Below are positions 9,063-19,428 of a stretch of 64,000 nucleotides of DNA, one piece after another. Under the pieces are notes generated by a model that worked only from the letters and a program-made list of their open reading frames with translations, made no database searches and had not been told where the DNA came from. The position numbers were made by a program, and so were the translations under genes. Location: assembly GCA_964408805.1 (NCBI GenBank), contig CAYPAV010000001.1, positions 372,001 to 436,000 of the forward strand, read 5' to 3'. This stretch comes from CAYPAV01 sp964408805. Lineage in GTDB: Bacteria; Pseudomonadota; Alphaproteobacteria; UBA8366. The first letter of the stretch is position 1. The number at the start of each line of letters is the position of its first letter.

Positions 9063-9938
9063 ATGTCCGACCTCTCGGATAAAGGATCGGAAAACGAACC
9101 GGCGGCGGGGTCCGATCGCGCAGGGCAACGCGCAAGTCGGGTCATCGGCTATAATATTGGCTATGCGGGGGCCCGGCTTCAGGCCGAATTCGACGTTGCC
9201 GTCGTGATGCCGACGACCTTTCCGCCGACGCTCGAGCGGGCGGTCCAGTCGATCTTCGCCCAGGACGGGGCGGGACGAATCCAGATCTTGATCGGCGTCG
9301 ACAACGCGACCGTCGACCGAAAGCGGATCGCGGCCCTGAGCGAGAGCCAGCCAGAGAATTGCGTCGTCACCCTGCTCGATCCCGGCTACTCGACCTCGGT
9401 GCGCCATGGCGGATTGCACGAGGCCTTGGACGGCGGTGCCTTGCGCACGATCCTGAGCTACCTCGCGAACAGCCGCTACATCGCCTATCTCGACGACGAC
9501 AACTGGTGGGATCCGGGTCATCTCCAGGCCCTTCGCGCCGCCGTCGAGGAGGCGGATTGGGGGTTCAGTCTTCGCTGGTATGTCGACCCCGAGACGAACG
9601 AGCCGATCTGCATTGACGAATGGGAATCGGTCGGTCCCGGCAAGGGCGCCTATGCCAAGAAGGCGGGCGGCTTCGTCGATCCCAACACCCTGATGATCGA
9701 CAAACTGAAATGCGAGCCGGTGCTCCGCTGGTGGTCGATCCCGATGGAGGGGGACCCCGACGGCATGAGCGCCGATCGCAATGTGTTCGACATGCTGCAC
9801 AAGCACTTCCGCCATGGGGCGAGCGGCCGGGCCACGGTGTATTACACCCTCAACCGCGAGGACCGGCTGCAGCCCTATCGGGAGGCCTGGATCAAGGAAG
9901 CCAAGGGGCGGGTCGTCTATACGCCGCCATCCGCTTAG
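9063..9938 (+). CDS. GT-A (family 2-like) glycosyltransferase
   Basis: The 291-residue protein starts with a polar tail, then enters a GT-A fold: FDVAVVMPTTFPPTLERAV, a strand ending in IGVDNATVD, and the aspartate motif YLDDDNWWDPGHL that binds the metal and sugar nucleotide. No transmembrane segment is seen, so it is probably cytoplasmic. Its divergent neighbour is the SPINDLY-type transferase, so the two may act on one glycan. It is followed 15 bases later by an Old Yellow Enzyme gene that could be co-transcribed but has no obvious functional tie. Acceptor and donor are unknown. Confidence 0.8.
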   Translation: MSDLSDKGSENEPAAGSDRAGQRASRVIGYNIGYAGARLQAEFDVAVVMPTTFPPTLERAVQSIFAQDGAGRIQILIGVDNATVDRKRIAALSESQPENCVVTLLDPGYSTSVRHGGLHEALDGGALRTILSYLANSRYIAYLDDDNWWDPGHLQALRAAVEEADWGFSLRWYVDPETNEPICIDEWESVGPGKGAYAKKAGGFVDPNTLMIDKLKCEPVLRWWSIPMEGDPDGMSADRNVFDMLHKHFRHGASGRATVYYTLNREDRLQPYREAWIKEAKGRVVYTPPSA

Positions 9939-9953
9939 AGGAGCCAAAACACC

Positions 9954-11168
9954 GTGTCAGCCGATCCGATTCATTCCGCCGATGGCGGACCTCTCTTGTT
10001 CATGCCGATCAAACTCCGGAGCGTCACCGCGCGGAACCGGATCGTGGTCTCGCCGATGTGCCAGTATCATTCCGTCGAAGGCGGCCCCGGCGACTGGCAG
10101 ATGGCGCATCTCGGGCGGCTTGCCGTCGGCGGCGCGGGGATCATCTTCGGCGAGGAAACGGCGATCGAGGCCCGCGGCCGCAAGACCCATGCCTGCGCCG
10201 GCATCTGGGACGATCGCCACATCGCCGAATACCGCCGGCTGACCGACTTCATCCGTCAACAAGGGGCGGTGCCCGCGATCCAACTCGGCCACGCCGGGCG
10301 GAAGGCGTCGTGCCACACGGCGATGGAAGCGTGGCGGCCGCTTGAGGACAGGGACGCCGAGGATGGCTTTCCCCCATGGCAGGGCCTGGCACCGAGCGCG
10401 CTCGATCAATTGCCGCGCCGCTATACGCCAAGGGCGATGGACCGGGACGATATCCGGACCGTGCTCGACGCTTGGCGGGAAGCCGTGCGCCGCAGCCTCG
10501 AGGCGGGTTACGACATCTGCGAAATTCACGGCGCCCACGGCTATCTGATCCACCAGTTCCTTTCCCCGGTGAGCAACCAGCGGAACGACGCCTATGGCGG
10601 CGATCGCGAAGGGCGCATGCGCTTCGCGCTCGAGGTCGCGGAGGTCGTTCGCGCCGCATGGCCGGCGGAGAAGCCGCTCTTCTTCCGGGTCTCCAGCATC
10701 GATGGGAAAGGGGGGATCTGGGACCTTGAGGACACGGTGGCGCTGGCGGGCGAGTTGAAGGCGCGGGATATCGATTTGGTTGATTGCTCGTCCGGCGGCA
10801 TTATCGGCGAGACCGACATGCCGATGGTGCCGCGCATCCCCCGCTTCCAGGCGAAATTCGCCGAGCGCGTCCGCGAGGAAGCGGGTATCATGACCATCGC
10901 CGTCGGCGGCATCACCGAACCCGACCAGGCGGAGGCGATCCTGAAATCGGGCCAGGCCGATCTGGTCGGGATCGCGCGGGAATTTCTCTGGAACGCGGAT
11001 TGGGCGGCCCATGCGGCGAAGGCGCTCGGCGTCGCGGACCCCTATGGTCAGATGCCGCATGAATACGCCTATCGACTGCGCCAGCGGGAGGCCGCGAAGG
11101 AGATGCCGATCAACCAAGGCGGCGCCGTCACGGATGCCGCTTATGCTTACGTATTTGGGGAGGATTAG
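9954..11168 (+). CDS. NADH:flavin oxidoreductase, Old Yellow Enzyme family (YqjM-like)
   Basis: The 404-residue FMN enzyme begins with GTG, supported by GAGGAG about 10 bases upstream. It has the YqjM-type active site: PMCQY with the redox-tuning cysteine, GHAGRKAS, EIHGAHGYLIHQFLSP with the substrate-binding His pair, and the QRNDAYGG loop that marks this family. These enzymes reduce the C=C bond of alpha,beta-unsaturated carbonyls with NAD(P)H. The natural substrate is unknown; detoxification of electrophiles is the usual guess. The C-terminal GGITEPDQAEAILKSGQADLVGIAREF is the phosphate-binding region for FMN. Confidence 0.92.
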   Translation: MSADPIHSADGGPLLFMPIKLRSVTARNRIVVSPMCQYHSVEGGPGDWQMAHLGRLAVGGAGIIFGEETAIEARGRKTHACAGIWDDRHIAEYRRLTDFIRQQGAVPAIQLGHAGRKASCHTAMEAWRPLEDRDAEDGFPPWQGLAPSALDQLPRRYTPRAMDRDDIRTVLDAWREAVRRSLEAGYDICEIHGAHGYLIHQFLSPVSNQRNDAYGGDREGRMRFALEVAEVVRAAWPAEKPLFFRVSSIDGKGGIWDLEDTVALAGELKARDIDLVDCSSGGIIGETDMPMVPRIPRFQAKFAERVREEAGIMTIAVGGITEPDQAEAILKSGQADLVGIAREFLWNADWAAHAAKALGVADPYGQMPHEYAYRLRQREAAKEMPINQGGAVTDAAYAYVFGED

Positions 11169-11213
11169 GCCGGGCGGGCCGAAACGCATCGAGGTGCAAA
11201 GGAGCTTGGACCC

Positions 11214-11891
11214 ATGACCAAATCCCAACACGAGATCCGTTTTCCCAGCGAGAGTGCCGCCTATCGCGCGGCCCGCGACCGATTGCTCGAGGCCGAGATG
11301 GCGCTCCGCGAACAGACCGAGGCGGTCGCGGAATTACGACGCGCCCTCCCGGCCGGCGGTGCCGTGCCGGAAGATTACGTCTTCGCCGCGGCGGCCGACG
11401 GCGTGCCGGTCCGGCTTTCGGCACTCTTCGGCGACGGCAAGGACGATCTCGTCCTCTACAGCTACATGTTCAAGAACGAGGACGAAGCGCCCTGCCCGAT
11501 GTGCACGGCGTTTCTCGATCATCTCGACGGCGGGGCGCCGCACATCACTCAGCACGTCAATCTGGCGGTGGCGGCGCGGGCGGAACCGGACAAGCTTCGC
11601 GCGGTCGCCGCCGCGCGCGGCTGGGAGAATCTAAGACTGCTGTCGTCGGCCGGCAACGACTACAACAAGGACTACGCCGCCGAATCACCCGACGGCAGCC
11701 AGTTCCCCATGTGTTCGGTGTTCCGCAGGCGGGGGGACGAGATCCGGCATTTCTGGTCGTCGGAAATGTTCTTCGCGCCCGCGCCCGCGCATCCACGCCA
11801 CATCGATCTCCTCTGGCCGCTCTGGAATTTCTTCGACTTTACGCCCGGCGGGCGCGGCGCGGATTGGTTCCCGGGACTGAGTTACGATTGA
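11214..11891 (+). CDS. DUF899 thioredoxin-like protein
   Basis: This 225-residue protein matches DUF899 (AhpC/TSA-like): an N-terminal helix ending in RRALP, then LYSYMFKNEDEAPCPMCTAFLDHLDG, with a CPMC motif at the thioredoxin active-site position, and a C-terminal FWSSEMFFAP...HIDLLWPLWNFFD. The double-cysteine motif suggests a thiol-dependent redox role, but no member has a defined substrate that I know of. It follows the Old Yellow Enzyme gene by 45 bases in the same direction, so the two may form a small oxidative-stress unit; that is inference from position. Confidence 0.85.
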   Translation: MTKSQHEIRFPSESAAYRAARDRLLEAEMALREQTEAVAELRRALPAGGAVPEDYVFAAAADGVPVRLSALFGDGKDDLVLYSYMFKNEDEAPCPMCTAFLDHLDGGAPHITQHVNLAVAARAEPDKLRAVAAARGWENLRLLSSAGNDYNKDYAAESPDGSQFPMCSVFRRRGDEIRHFWSSEMFFAPAPAHPRHIDLLWPLWNFFDFTPGGRGADWFPGLSYD

Positions 11892-12035
11892 GCCGGAGGC
11901 CGTCACCGTAGGGAATAGCCGGCTCACCCGACCGAATGCGAACCCGTGACTCGTCGGCGTCCATATTGGTGTTTTCCCAACCTCGCCTAACTTGAACGAT
12001 GTTCGGATTTCAAGTCTTCGGAGGAAGATGTCGAC

Positions 12036-13772
12036 ATGTCGAATGCGGAAAGGTTGTCCTTATCGCGGCCGGAGGTCATGGCGGCTCACCATGTCGCGGT
12101 GTCGGGCCATTATTGGTCTTCGCAAGCCGCACTCCAGATTCTCGAAGCGGGCGGCAACGCCATCGACGCCGGTGTCGCGGCCGGGATCGCGACGAATGTC
12201 GTCGAGAGTCAGTTCACCGGCTTTTCGGGCGTGGCGCCGACCCTGATTTATCTGGCCCGGGAAGACAGGGTATTGACGATCAACGGTGTCGGACCCTGGC
12301 CAAGGGCCGCGAGTTGCGAATTTTTCCACGAACACCATGGGGGCCGCGTGCCCATCGGGTTGCTGAACACGGTAGTTCCGGCCGCCCCCGCCATTTGGAT
12401 TCTGGCCCTGGAGAAATTCGGTACGATGTCCTTCGGTGACGTCGCCGCCTCGGCGATCCGTTTCGCGCGGGACGGGTTTCCGGTTTATCCGATGTTCAGA
12501 AATTGCGTTGAGGACGCCAGGGAGACTTTCGAACAATGGCCCTCGACCGCCGAAATATTTCTGCCGGGCGGCCGGCTGCCCGAAGTCGGCGCGTTGTTCC
12601 GGCAAACCGACTTGGCCGCCAGCCTGCAATACATGGCGGATGAGGAAGCGACGGCGGCGGGCGGCGGGCGGCGCGAGGGTCTCGCCGCCGCCAGGGCGGC
12701 GTTCTATGAAGGCGATATCGCCAGTGCTATGGCGCGCCATCAGTCGGAACACGGCGGATTGATGACCATGCGGGATCTCGCCGAATTCCAGGCCGAGATC
12801 GAGGTGCCGACCCACACGCGGTTCGGCGACATCGATCTGTTCGGCTGCGGCCCCTGGTGCCAGGGACCGATGATCCTGCAAGCCCTGAATATATTGAGCG
12901 GTTTCGACCTGCGGGCGATGGGGCATAATTCGGCGGACTACGTCCATACGGTGACCGAGGCGCTGAAACTGGCGGCCGCCGACCGTGAATTTCATTATGG
13001 CGATCCGACATTCATGGAAGTGCCAATGGCGGAGTTGCTGTCGGACGACTATACGGCGGGTCGCCGCGGTCTCCTGGATCCCAAGAAGGCCTGGCCCGAC
13101 ATGCCGCCGGCGGGAGAGACCGCCGACCGGACCCCGCCGCCCTGGCGCCCCGATCCGTCTTCGGGCGCCGCGCCCGCCGCCCCAAGCCATGAGACATCGC
13201 ACCTCGATGTCATGGACCGAGACGGCAACATTTTCGCCTCGACACCAAGCGACCCCGTGACCAGCGGACCGGTGACGCCGGGCACGGGCTTGACCGCCTC
13301 GCAGTGGGGCTCGCGCGCTCATACCGACCCGGACCACGCGGCGGCGGTCGGGCCGGGACGACGGCCGCGCATGTCGGCCAACCCCATGCTGGCCCGGCGC
13401 GACGGCGACTTCATCATGCCCTTCGGCTCGCCCGGCAGCGAGGTTTTGGGCCAGGCCCAATTACAGGTGTTTCTCAATATCGCCGTCTTCGCCATGCGCC
13501 CGCAAGCGGCGGTCGATGCCCCTCGTTTCGCAAGCTACAGCTGGCCGGCATCGGCCCTGCCCCACACCTATCTTCCGGGTCAATTGAACCTGGAGGCCGA
13601 GATCTTCGACGCGGTCGGGGGCCGGCTCGAAGGTATGGGTCACAAGGTGGTACCCTGGCCTTCCCGGCAATGGACCGCCGGCTCCGTCGCAACCATCCGC
13701 AAAGACTTAAAGACCGGCCTGATGCAGGCCGGCGCCGACCCCCGGCGCACGGCTTACGCGGCCGGCTGGTAA
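12036..13772 (+). CDS. Gamma-glutamyltransferase family protein
   Basis: This 578-residue Ntn-hydrolase belongs to the gamma-glutamyltransferase family. The N-terminal region has SSQAALQILEAGGNAIDAGVAAG and LNTVVPAAP. The self-cleavage and catalytic position reads ETSHLDVMDRDGN, keeping the nucleophilic Thr (residue 387) in TSH where TTH is usual. The C-terminal half has the GSPGSEVLGQAQLQVFLN stretch. Classical enzymes are periplasmic and cleave glutathione, but no signal peptide is visible here, so this is more like the cytoplasmic acylase-type members. About 140 bases without a gene precede it. Confidence 0.87.
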   Translation: MSNAERLSLSRPEVMAAHHVAVSGHYWSSQAALQILEAGGNAIDAGVAAGIATNVVESQFTGFSGVAPTLIYLAREDRVLTINGVGPWPRAASCEFFHEHHGGRVPIGLLNTVVPAAPAIWILALEKFGTMSFGDVAASAIRFARDGFPVYPMFRNCVEDARETFEQWPSTAEIFLPGGRLPEVGALFRQTDLAASLQYMADEEATAAGGGRREGLAAARAAFYEGDIASAMARHQSEHGGLMTMRDLAEFQAEIEVPTHTRFGDIDLFGCGPWCQGPMILQALNILSGFDLRAMGHNSADYVHTVTEALKLAAADREFHYGDPTFMEVPMAELLSDDYTAGRRGLLDPKKAWPDMPPAGETADRTPPPWRPDPSSGAAPAAPSHETSHLDVMDRDGNIFASTPSDPVTSGPVTPGTGLTASQWGSRAHTDPDHAAAVGPGRRPRMSANPMLARRDGDFIMPFGSPGSEVLGQAQLQVFLNIAVFAMRPQAAVDAPRFASYSWPASALPHTYLPGQLNLEAEIFDAVGGRLEGMGHKVVPWPSRQWTAGSVATIRKDLKTGLMQAGADPRRTAYAAGW

Positions 13773-13807
13773 ATGAAAAAGACATGAATTGTGAAAAGGG
13801 TAATGCG

Positions 13808-14191
13808 ATGAACGAGGGCACGAGCGCCGAACACGACTCCCTAATCGCGGCTCATCATGCGCGGATGAAGGCGGCGCTCGATGGCGACACGGAAGCGCTC
13901 GCCGAGGTCGTCGCCGAAGACATGATTTACGTGTCCGCCTTCGGCAAGTCCCAAACAAGACCCGAGGTATTCGCCGCGTTTCAATCCGGCGCCTTAAGGG
14001 TCGAACGCATGACGACCAGCGATATCTCGACCCGAATCTACGGCGACACAGGCATCCTCATCTATAAGGCGGCCGCGAAAACGATCGACGGCGCGGTGAC
14101 GGTCGAGGGCGAAACCCGATCGACCACCGTCTATGTCAGAAGCGACGGTGCCTGGCGAATGGTGTCGCAACACCAATCCCGCATCGAATAA
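13808..14191 (+). CDS. SnoaL/NTF2-like (DUF4440-type) small protein
   Basis: This 127-residue protein has the cone-shaped NTF2-like fold signature: an N-terminal helix (LIAAHHARMKAALDGDTEAL), AEVVAEDMIYVSAFG, and the terminal strands STTVYVRSDGAWRMVSQHQS typical of DUF4440 proteins. The start at 13808 follows AAAGGG at a normal distance; an in-frame ATG at 13784 is possible but has no ribosome-binding site. It lies 35 bases after the gamma-glutamyltransferase gene in the same direction and is probably co-transcribed. Function unknown; relatives range from steroid isomerases to simple binding proteins. Confidence 0.8.
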   Translation: MNEGTSAEHDSLIAAHHARMKAALDGDTEALAEVVAEDMIYVSAFGKSQTRPEVFAAFQSGALRVERMTTSDISTRIYGDTGILIYKAAAKTIDGAVTVEGETRSTTVYVRSDGAWRMVSQHQSRIE

Positions 14192-14253
14192 GAGCGGTCG
14201 AAATTCCGTCCGGCGGAACGGCTTGTTCACGGACGATCATGTCATAAAATAAA

Positions 14254-15400
<1,147 letters not shown>

Positions 15401-15504
15401 GGGATCGCTTCTGTTGATTGTCGGCCCGCTTTCGGTATCATCCGGGCATCCCGAGGGTCAATCGACTTGGCATCGGGCCAGCCTGGAATTCGACGAGGAC
15501 GGAA

Positions 15505-15687
15505 ATGATGGAAGCGCCGGAGACAATCGAGGTCGACGAGACGCGGGTGAGCTGCGACGGCGGCGGCGGCGCACTCGGCCATCCCCGGATCCATCTCAAT
15601 CTGGGTGATGGCGGCCTGGTCGATTGCCCGTATTGCGGATGCCGGTTCGTCCTCGGCGACAATGCGTCACCGGCCGCCGGCCACTAG
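15505..15687 (+). CDS. Zinc-finger domain protein (CHCC type)
   Basis: This 60-residue protein belongs to the zf-CHCC family common in alphaproteobacteria and related to the mitochondrial complex I subunit NDUFS6. The zinc ligands are visible: Cys in VSCDGGGG, His in LGHPRIHLNL, and the CPYC pair. The conserved IEVDETRVSCDGGGGALGHP stretch is almost invariant in the family. I chose the ATG at 15505 because members start right at the domain. A role in complex I assembly is suggested only by the eukaryotic relative. It is divergent from the hydrolase gene. Confidence 0.85.
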   Translation: MMEAPETIEVDETRVSCDGGGGALGHPRIHLNLGDGGLVDCPYCGCRFVLGDNASPAAGH

Positions 15688-15870
15688 ATACCATCTCCAA
15701 ACTGGAGAGCGCGCGACCATCGCGTTATCTCGCTGCTCCGTCGCGGTTGCCTAAGTTTTTCGGCGACTTGGCGCGAAAATTATTCTATTTTTAAATTTCG
15801 CCGATTTGAGGGAAATCAATTCAGCGCTGCATCCCAAGGCCTATAAGATTGCCGTTGGAAAGGATGGCGC

Positions 15871-16077
15871 ATGCACCAGGAATCCTTGACGGTCGAGCTT
15901 GTTGCCACGATCACGGCGCTGTTGCTGATTGCGGCGGGTGTCTTGGCCCTGACCAAGCGGATCAAGCTGCCCTTCACGGTGGCGCTCGTTTTGGTTGGCA
16001 TCGCCCTTCGCGAAGCCGTTGAACACGGGCCCCCGCCTTCCGGCCGCTCGCTGAATACGAAATCTCGCCGGATGTGA
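15871..16077 (+). pseudogene. N-terminal fragment of the CPA1 antiporter, cut off by a frameshift
   Basis: The first 50 or so residues (VELVATITALLLIAAGVLAL, then KRIKLPFTVALVLVGIALRE) are the opening membrane helices of a cation/proton antiporter. After EHGPP the frame turns to nonsense and stops at 16077. The expected continuation (PLAEYEISPDVILFVFLP) is present in another frame and runs straight into the long reading frame that follows. Adding one C to the run of five at 16030-16034 would rejoin them as EHGPPAFRPLAEYEIS. This is therefore one gene with a single-base deletion, either real or a sequencing error. Confidence 0.8.
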
Positions 16078-18362
16078 TCCTATTTGTCTTCCTGCCGACC
16101 CTGATCTTCGAATCGGCCTTCAATCTCGACCCCCGGCAGCTGCGGCGGAATTTGCTCCCGGTGCTGACCCTTGCGATACCGGGGCTGATCATCTCGACCT
16201 CGATTATCGGCACGCTGGTCTGGCTGGCGACGCCCTTTGATTTCCCGACCGCGCTGTTGCTCGGCTCGATCCTGAGCGCCACCGACCCGGTGGCGGTGAT
16301 CGCGATTTTCAAGAACCTCGGCGCGCCCTCGCGTCTGACCGTGCTGGTCGAGGGGGAGAGCCTGTTCAACGACGCCACCGCGATCGTGGTTTCGCGTATT
16401 CTCGTCGGCGTCGCCGCCGGCGGCTACGTCTTCACGCCCGAGGCGGCGCTGGGAAGTATCGGCGAAATTACCCTTGTTTTCCTCGGCGGCGCCTTGGTCG
16501 GCTGGGTGCTGGCGCTCTTCTTCGGGTGGATGTTGGGCGCGGTGGAGAGCGACCCCTTCATCGAGACCTCGCTGACCACCATCCTCGCCTATATTTCGTT
16601 CCTCGTCGCCGAGGGCGGGTTCCATGTCAGCGGCGTCATGGCCACGGTGGCGGCCGGCTTGACCATGGGAAGCTGGGGCCGGGCGAAACTGTCCGCCTCG
16701 GTCGCGGGGCACATCGAACATTTCTGGGAATACATGGCCTATATGGCCAATGCCCTGGTGTTTTTGTTCGTCGGTCTTCGGGTCGATCTCATGGCGCTCT
16801 ATAATTCGCTCGACATACTGGTTTGGGTGATCGTCGGCATGCTGTTCGCGCGGGCGGTGGTGATCTACGGACTGATCCCGCTGGTGGGCCGGCTGCCCAA
16901 TGCGGAACCGATCGATGTCGGCTATCGCACGGTGATGTATTGGGGCGGATTGCGCGGTGCCATCGCGCTGGCCATCGTTCTCAGCCTCAAGGATTTTCCG
17001 GCCGCCGACCTACTGGTGGCCCTGGTGATGGGCGCCGTGCTGTTCACCTTGATCGTCCAGGGACTTTCGATCGGGAAGGTCGTTAAGCGCTTCGGGCTCG
17101 ACAATCCGCCGCTCGCTGATCGCGTCGGGCGGGTCGAGGCGTTGCTCTGGGCCAAGCGTCACGGCCTCGAGCGCATTCCCGAACTCCGTTCCGGCGGCTT
17201 GTTCTCGTCCCGGATCGCCACCTCGCTGGAGCACCAACTTCAGCAGGAGAGCGAGAACCTGCACGCCGAGCTCGATCGATTGCGCGGGACCGAACTGGAT
17301 CCGGTGCAGGAACGCCGACTCCTGTTCGCCCGCACATTTGCCGCCGAGAAGACCATCTATTACGACCTCTTCGCCAACGGGCACCTGTCCGAGAACGCCT
17401 ATCGGGACGTCTGTCATTCGGTCGATCTGCAGGCCGAGACGGCGCGTCACGACCGGGCGATGCCGACCCATACGCTGCACGCCTGGGGCGAGGCCAAGCT
17501 CGACAATCCGTTCTTCGACAAGATGAGGCGGTGGTATGGCGACACGAAGCTTGCCGAGAGGTTCCGTCTTTCCAAGAACGTGACCGCCTACGAGGTCGCA
17601 TGGAGCCGCCATCAGGCCGCCGCCAGGCTGCTTGCCGAATTCGACGAGCTCGGCCTTGCGGAAGCGGTGCCGGCGGACATCGTCGCCGAGGTCCGGGCTC
17701 AATACGAGATCTGGATGGATGCGTCCGAGCATCGGATCGACGGATGGACCGAGCAGTTCCCCGAATTCGTGACCGCGATGCAGGAGCGTCTGGCCAAGCG
17801 TCTGGTCGTACATGCCGAGACAGAAATCATCGAGCGCGAAGCGCGGGCGGGCTCGATCTCGGAGGATGTGCGCAAGACCGTGCTCGATGAGTTCGCCAAT
17901 CAGATTCACGGTCTCCGCGGCGGCGATATCGCGCCGCTTCGGGTCGATCCGGCGGAGCTGTTGCGCAAGGTCGATTTCTTCAAGGATCTACTGCCGGCCG
18001 ACTTCGAACGGATCGTCCGGCGGCTGCGGCCGCGCACCATCGCGGCCGGAGAGTCGGTCATCCGAGAGGGCGACAAGGGCGAGACCCTCTTCCTCGTCGC
18101 CCGCGGCGTCGTCCGTGTCTCCCGGGCGACGAATGGCGCCGCCGCGGAGGATTTGGCAACCCTGATGGCGGGTGATTTCTTTGGCGAGATGGCTCTGCTT
18201 CACGGCGAAGCGCGCACCGCGACCTGCCGCGCCGTCACCCCGAGCGCGCTCTACGCGCTGATGCGAAGGGATTTCGACGAGGTTCGGGCGATCTGCCCGG
18301 CGATGCAATCCGCGTTGGAAAAAGCCGATAGGGAACGCAGACAGGAGACCCCCGTGACATGA
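16074..18362 (+). CDS. CPA1 Na+/H+ antiporter with C-terminal cyclic-nucleotide-binding domain (main frame)
   Basis: This is the bulk of a monovalent cation/proton antiporter. It has the CPA1 signatures SATDPVAVIAIFKNLG and EGESLFNDATAIV in the membrane part (to about residue 340), a long helical cytoplasmic linker, and a terminal cNMP-binding fold (about 640-740) with GDKGETLFLVARG and the phosphate-binding-cassette-like GDFFGEMALLHGEARTATCRA. The formal start is a GTG at 16074, but the protein lacks its first helices, which lie in the preceding frame. It overlaps the K+ channel gene by ATGA, so both are probably made together. Two class III cyclases in this window could supply its ligand, which is inference. 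Confidence 0.85.
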   Translation: MILFVFLPTLIFESAFNLDPRQLRRNLLPVLTLAIPGLIISTSIIGTLVWLATPFDFPTALLLGSILSATDPVAVIAIFKNLGAPSRLTVLVEGESLFNDATAIVVSRILVGVAAGGYVFTPEAALGSIGEITLVFLGGALVGWVLALFFGWMLGAVESDPFIETSLTTILAYISFLVAEGGFHVSGVMATVAAGLTMGSWGRAKLSASVAGHIEHFWEYMAYMANALVFLFVGLRVDLMALYNSLDILVWVIVGMLFARAVVIYGLIPLVGRLPNAEPIDVGYRTVMYWGGLRGAIALAIVLSLKDFPAADLLVALVMGAVLFTLIVQGLSIGKVVKRFGLDNPPLADRVGRVEALLWAKRHGLERIPELRSGGLFSSRIATSLEHQLQQESENLHAELDRLRGTELDPVQERRLLFARTFAAEKTIYYDLFANGHLSENAYRDVCHSVDLQAETARHDRAMPTHTLHAWGEAKLDNPFFDKMRRWYGDTKLAERFRLSKNVTAYEVAWSRHQAAARLLAEFDELGLAEAVPADIVAEVRAQYEIWMDASEHRIDGWTEQFPEFVTAMQERLAKRLVVHAETEIIEREARAGSISEDVRKTVLDEFANQIHGLRGGDIAPLRVDPAELLRKVDFFKDLLPADFERIVRRLRPRTIAAGESVIREGDKGETLFLVARGVVRVSRATNGAAAEDLATLMAGDFFGEMALLHGEARTATCRAVTPSALYALMRRDFDEVRAICPAMQSALEKADRERRQETPVT

Positions 18363-19351
18363 TCCATACGCTTCGCGCCCGGATCCACGAGATCCTGGAC
18401 ACCGGTGGCCAGAGCGACCCGGTCAGCCGGTCGGTCGATGTGTTTCTGATCACGCTTATTTCGCTGAACGTCCTGGCGATCTTCCTTGAGTCGGAACCCA
18501 CCATCGGGCCGGTCTATGCCGAATTGTTCGAGAAGTTCGAGTTGTTCTCGGTCGCGGTCTTCTCCATCGAATATGTGATGCGATTTTGGTCGACCGTCGA
18601 GGATCGGCGCCCGGAATTTCAACACCCCGTCACCGGACGGCTCCGCTATCTGGTGACGCCGATGGCGATCATCGATCTCTTGGCGATCCTGCCGTTCTAT
18701 CTCAGTTTCATCGTGGCGTTGGACCTCCGTTTTCTGCGGGTGTTGCGGCTCCTCAGGGTGTTTAAGCTGACGCGATACTCGTCGTCGATGACCCTGCTGC
18801 TTGATGTGTTGCGCGACGAGGCCCGGCCGATCGGGGCGGCCCTCTTCGTCCTGCTGATGATGACGGTTCTCGCCGCCAGCTTCACCTATCTGGCGGAGCA
18901 TGAGACGCAGCCCGACAAGTTCGGCTCCATGTTCGAAGCCACCTGGTGGGCCGTGGTGACCATGACCACGGTCGGCTATGGCGATATCGTCCCGGTGACC
19001 GCGGCCGGCAAGATGCTGGGCGCGCTGATCGGCATCATGGGGATCGGCATGGTGGCCCTGCCGGCGGGCCTGCTTTCGTCCGGGTTCTCCAAACAGCTTC
19101 ACCAGCGCGAGAGCGAGTATCGCTCGCTGGTCGACGACGCGCTCCAGGACGGCACCATCACCACCGACGAGAAGGTACTGCTGGAGACCGCCCGCGAGAA
19201 GCTCGGCCTCAAGAATATCGAGGCGGACGAGATCATCGAGGCGGAAATCAGGCAGCTTCGCGCCGCGCGAACCGTCTGCCCCCATTGCCACAAATCGCTG
19301 ATCGAGCCGCTGACGCCCGTCGGCACCACCGGCGTTTCCGGCGGCGATTGA
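18359..19351 (+). CDS. Voltage-gated potassium channel (Kv-like, six helices)
   Basis: This 330-residue protein has six membrane helices, a charged S4 segment (LRFLRVLRLLRVFKLTRYSS), and the selectivity filter TTVGYGD at about residues 202-208 between S5 and S6. That is the plan of KvAP-type bacterial channels. The C-terminal tail is cytoplasmic and helical, ending with one CPHCH motif that looks like half a zinc knuckle. Translation is probably coupled to the antiporter gene, because its ATG overlaps the upstream TGA. The pair suggests coordinated K+/Na+/H+ movement across the inner membrane. Confidence 0.92.
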   Translation: MIHTLRARIHEILDTGGQSDPVSRSVDVFLITLISLNVLAIFLESEPTIGPVYAELFEKFELFSVAVFSIEYVMRFWSTVEDRRPEFQHPVTGRLRYLVTPMAIIDLLAILPFYLSFIVALDLRFLRVLRLLRVFKLTRYSSSMTLLLDVLRDEARPIGAALFVLLMMTVLAASFTYLAEHETQPDKFGSMFEATWWAVVTMTTVGYGDIVPVTAAGKMLGALIGIMGIGMVALPAGLLSSGFSKQLHQRESEYRSLVDDALQDGTITTDEKVLLETAREKLGLKNIEADEIIEAEIRQLRAARTVCPHCHKSLIEPLTPVGTTGVSGGD

Positions 19352-19428
19352 CCGGACCTGGATACCGGTTCCCTTCCGGTCCATCATGCCGCCGGACGGT
19401 CCAACCAACCGGGACGAACCCGCGAACC

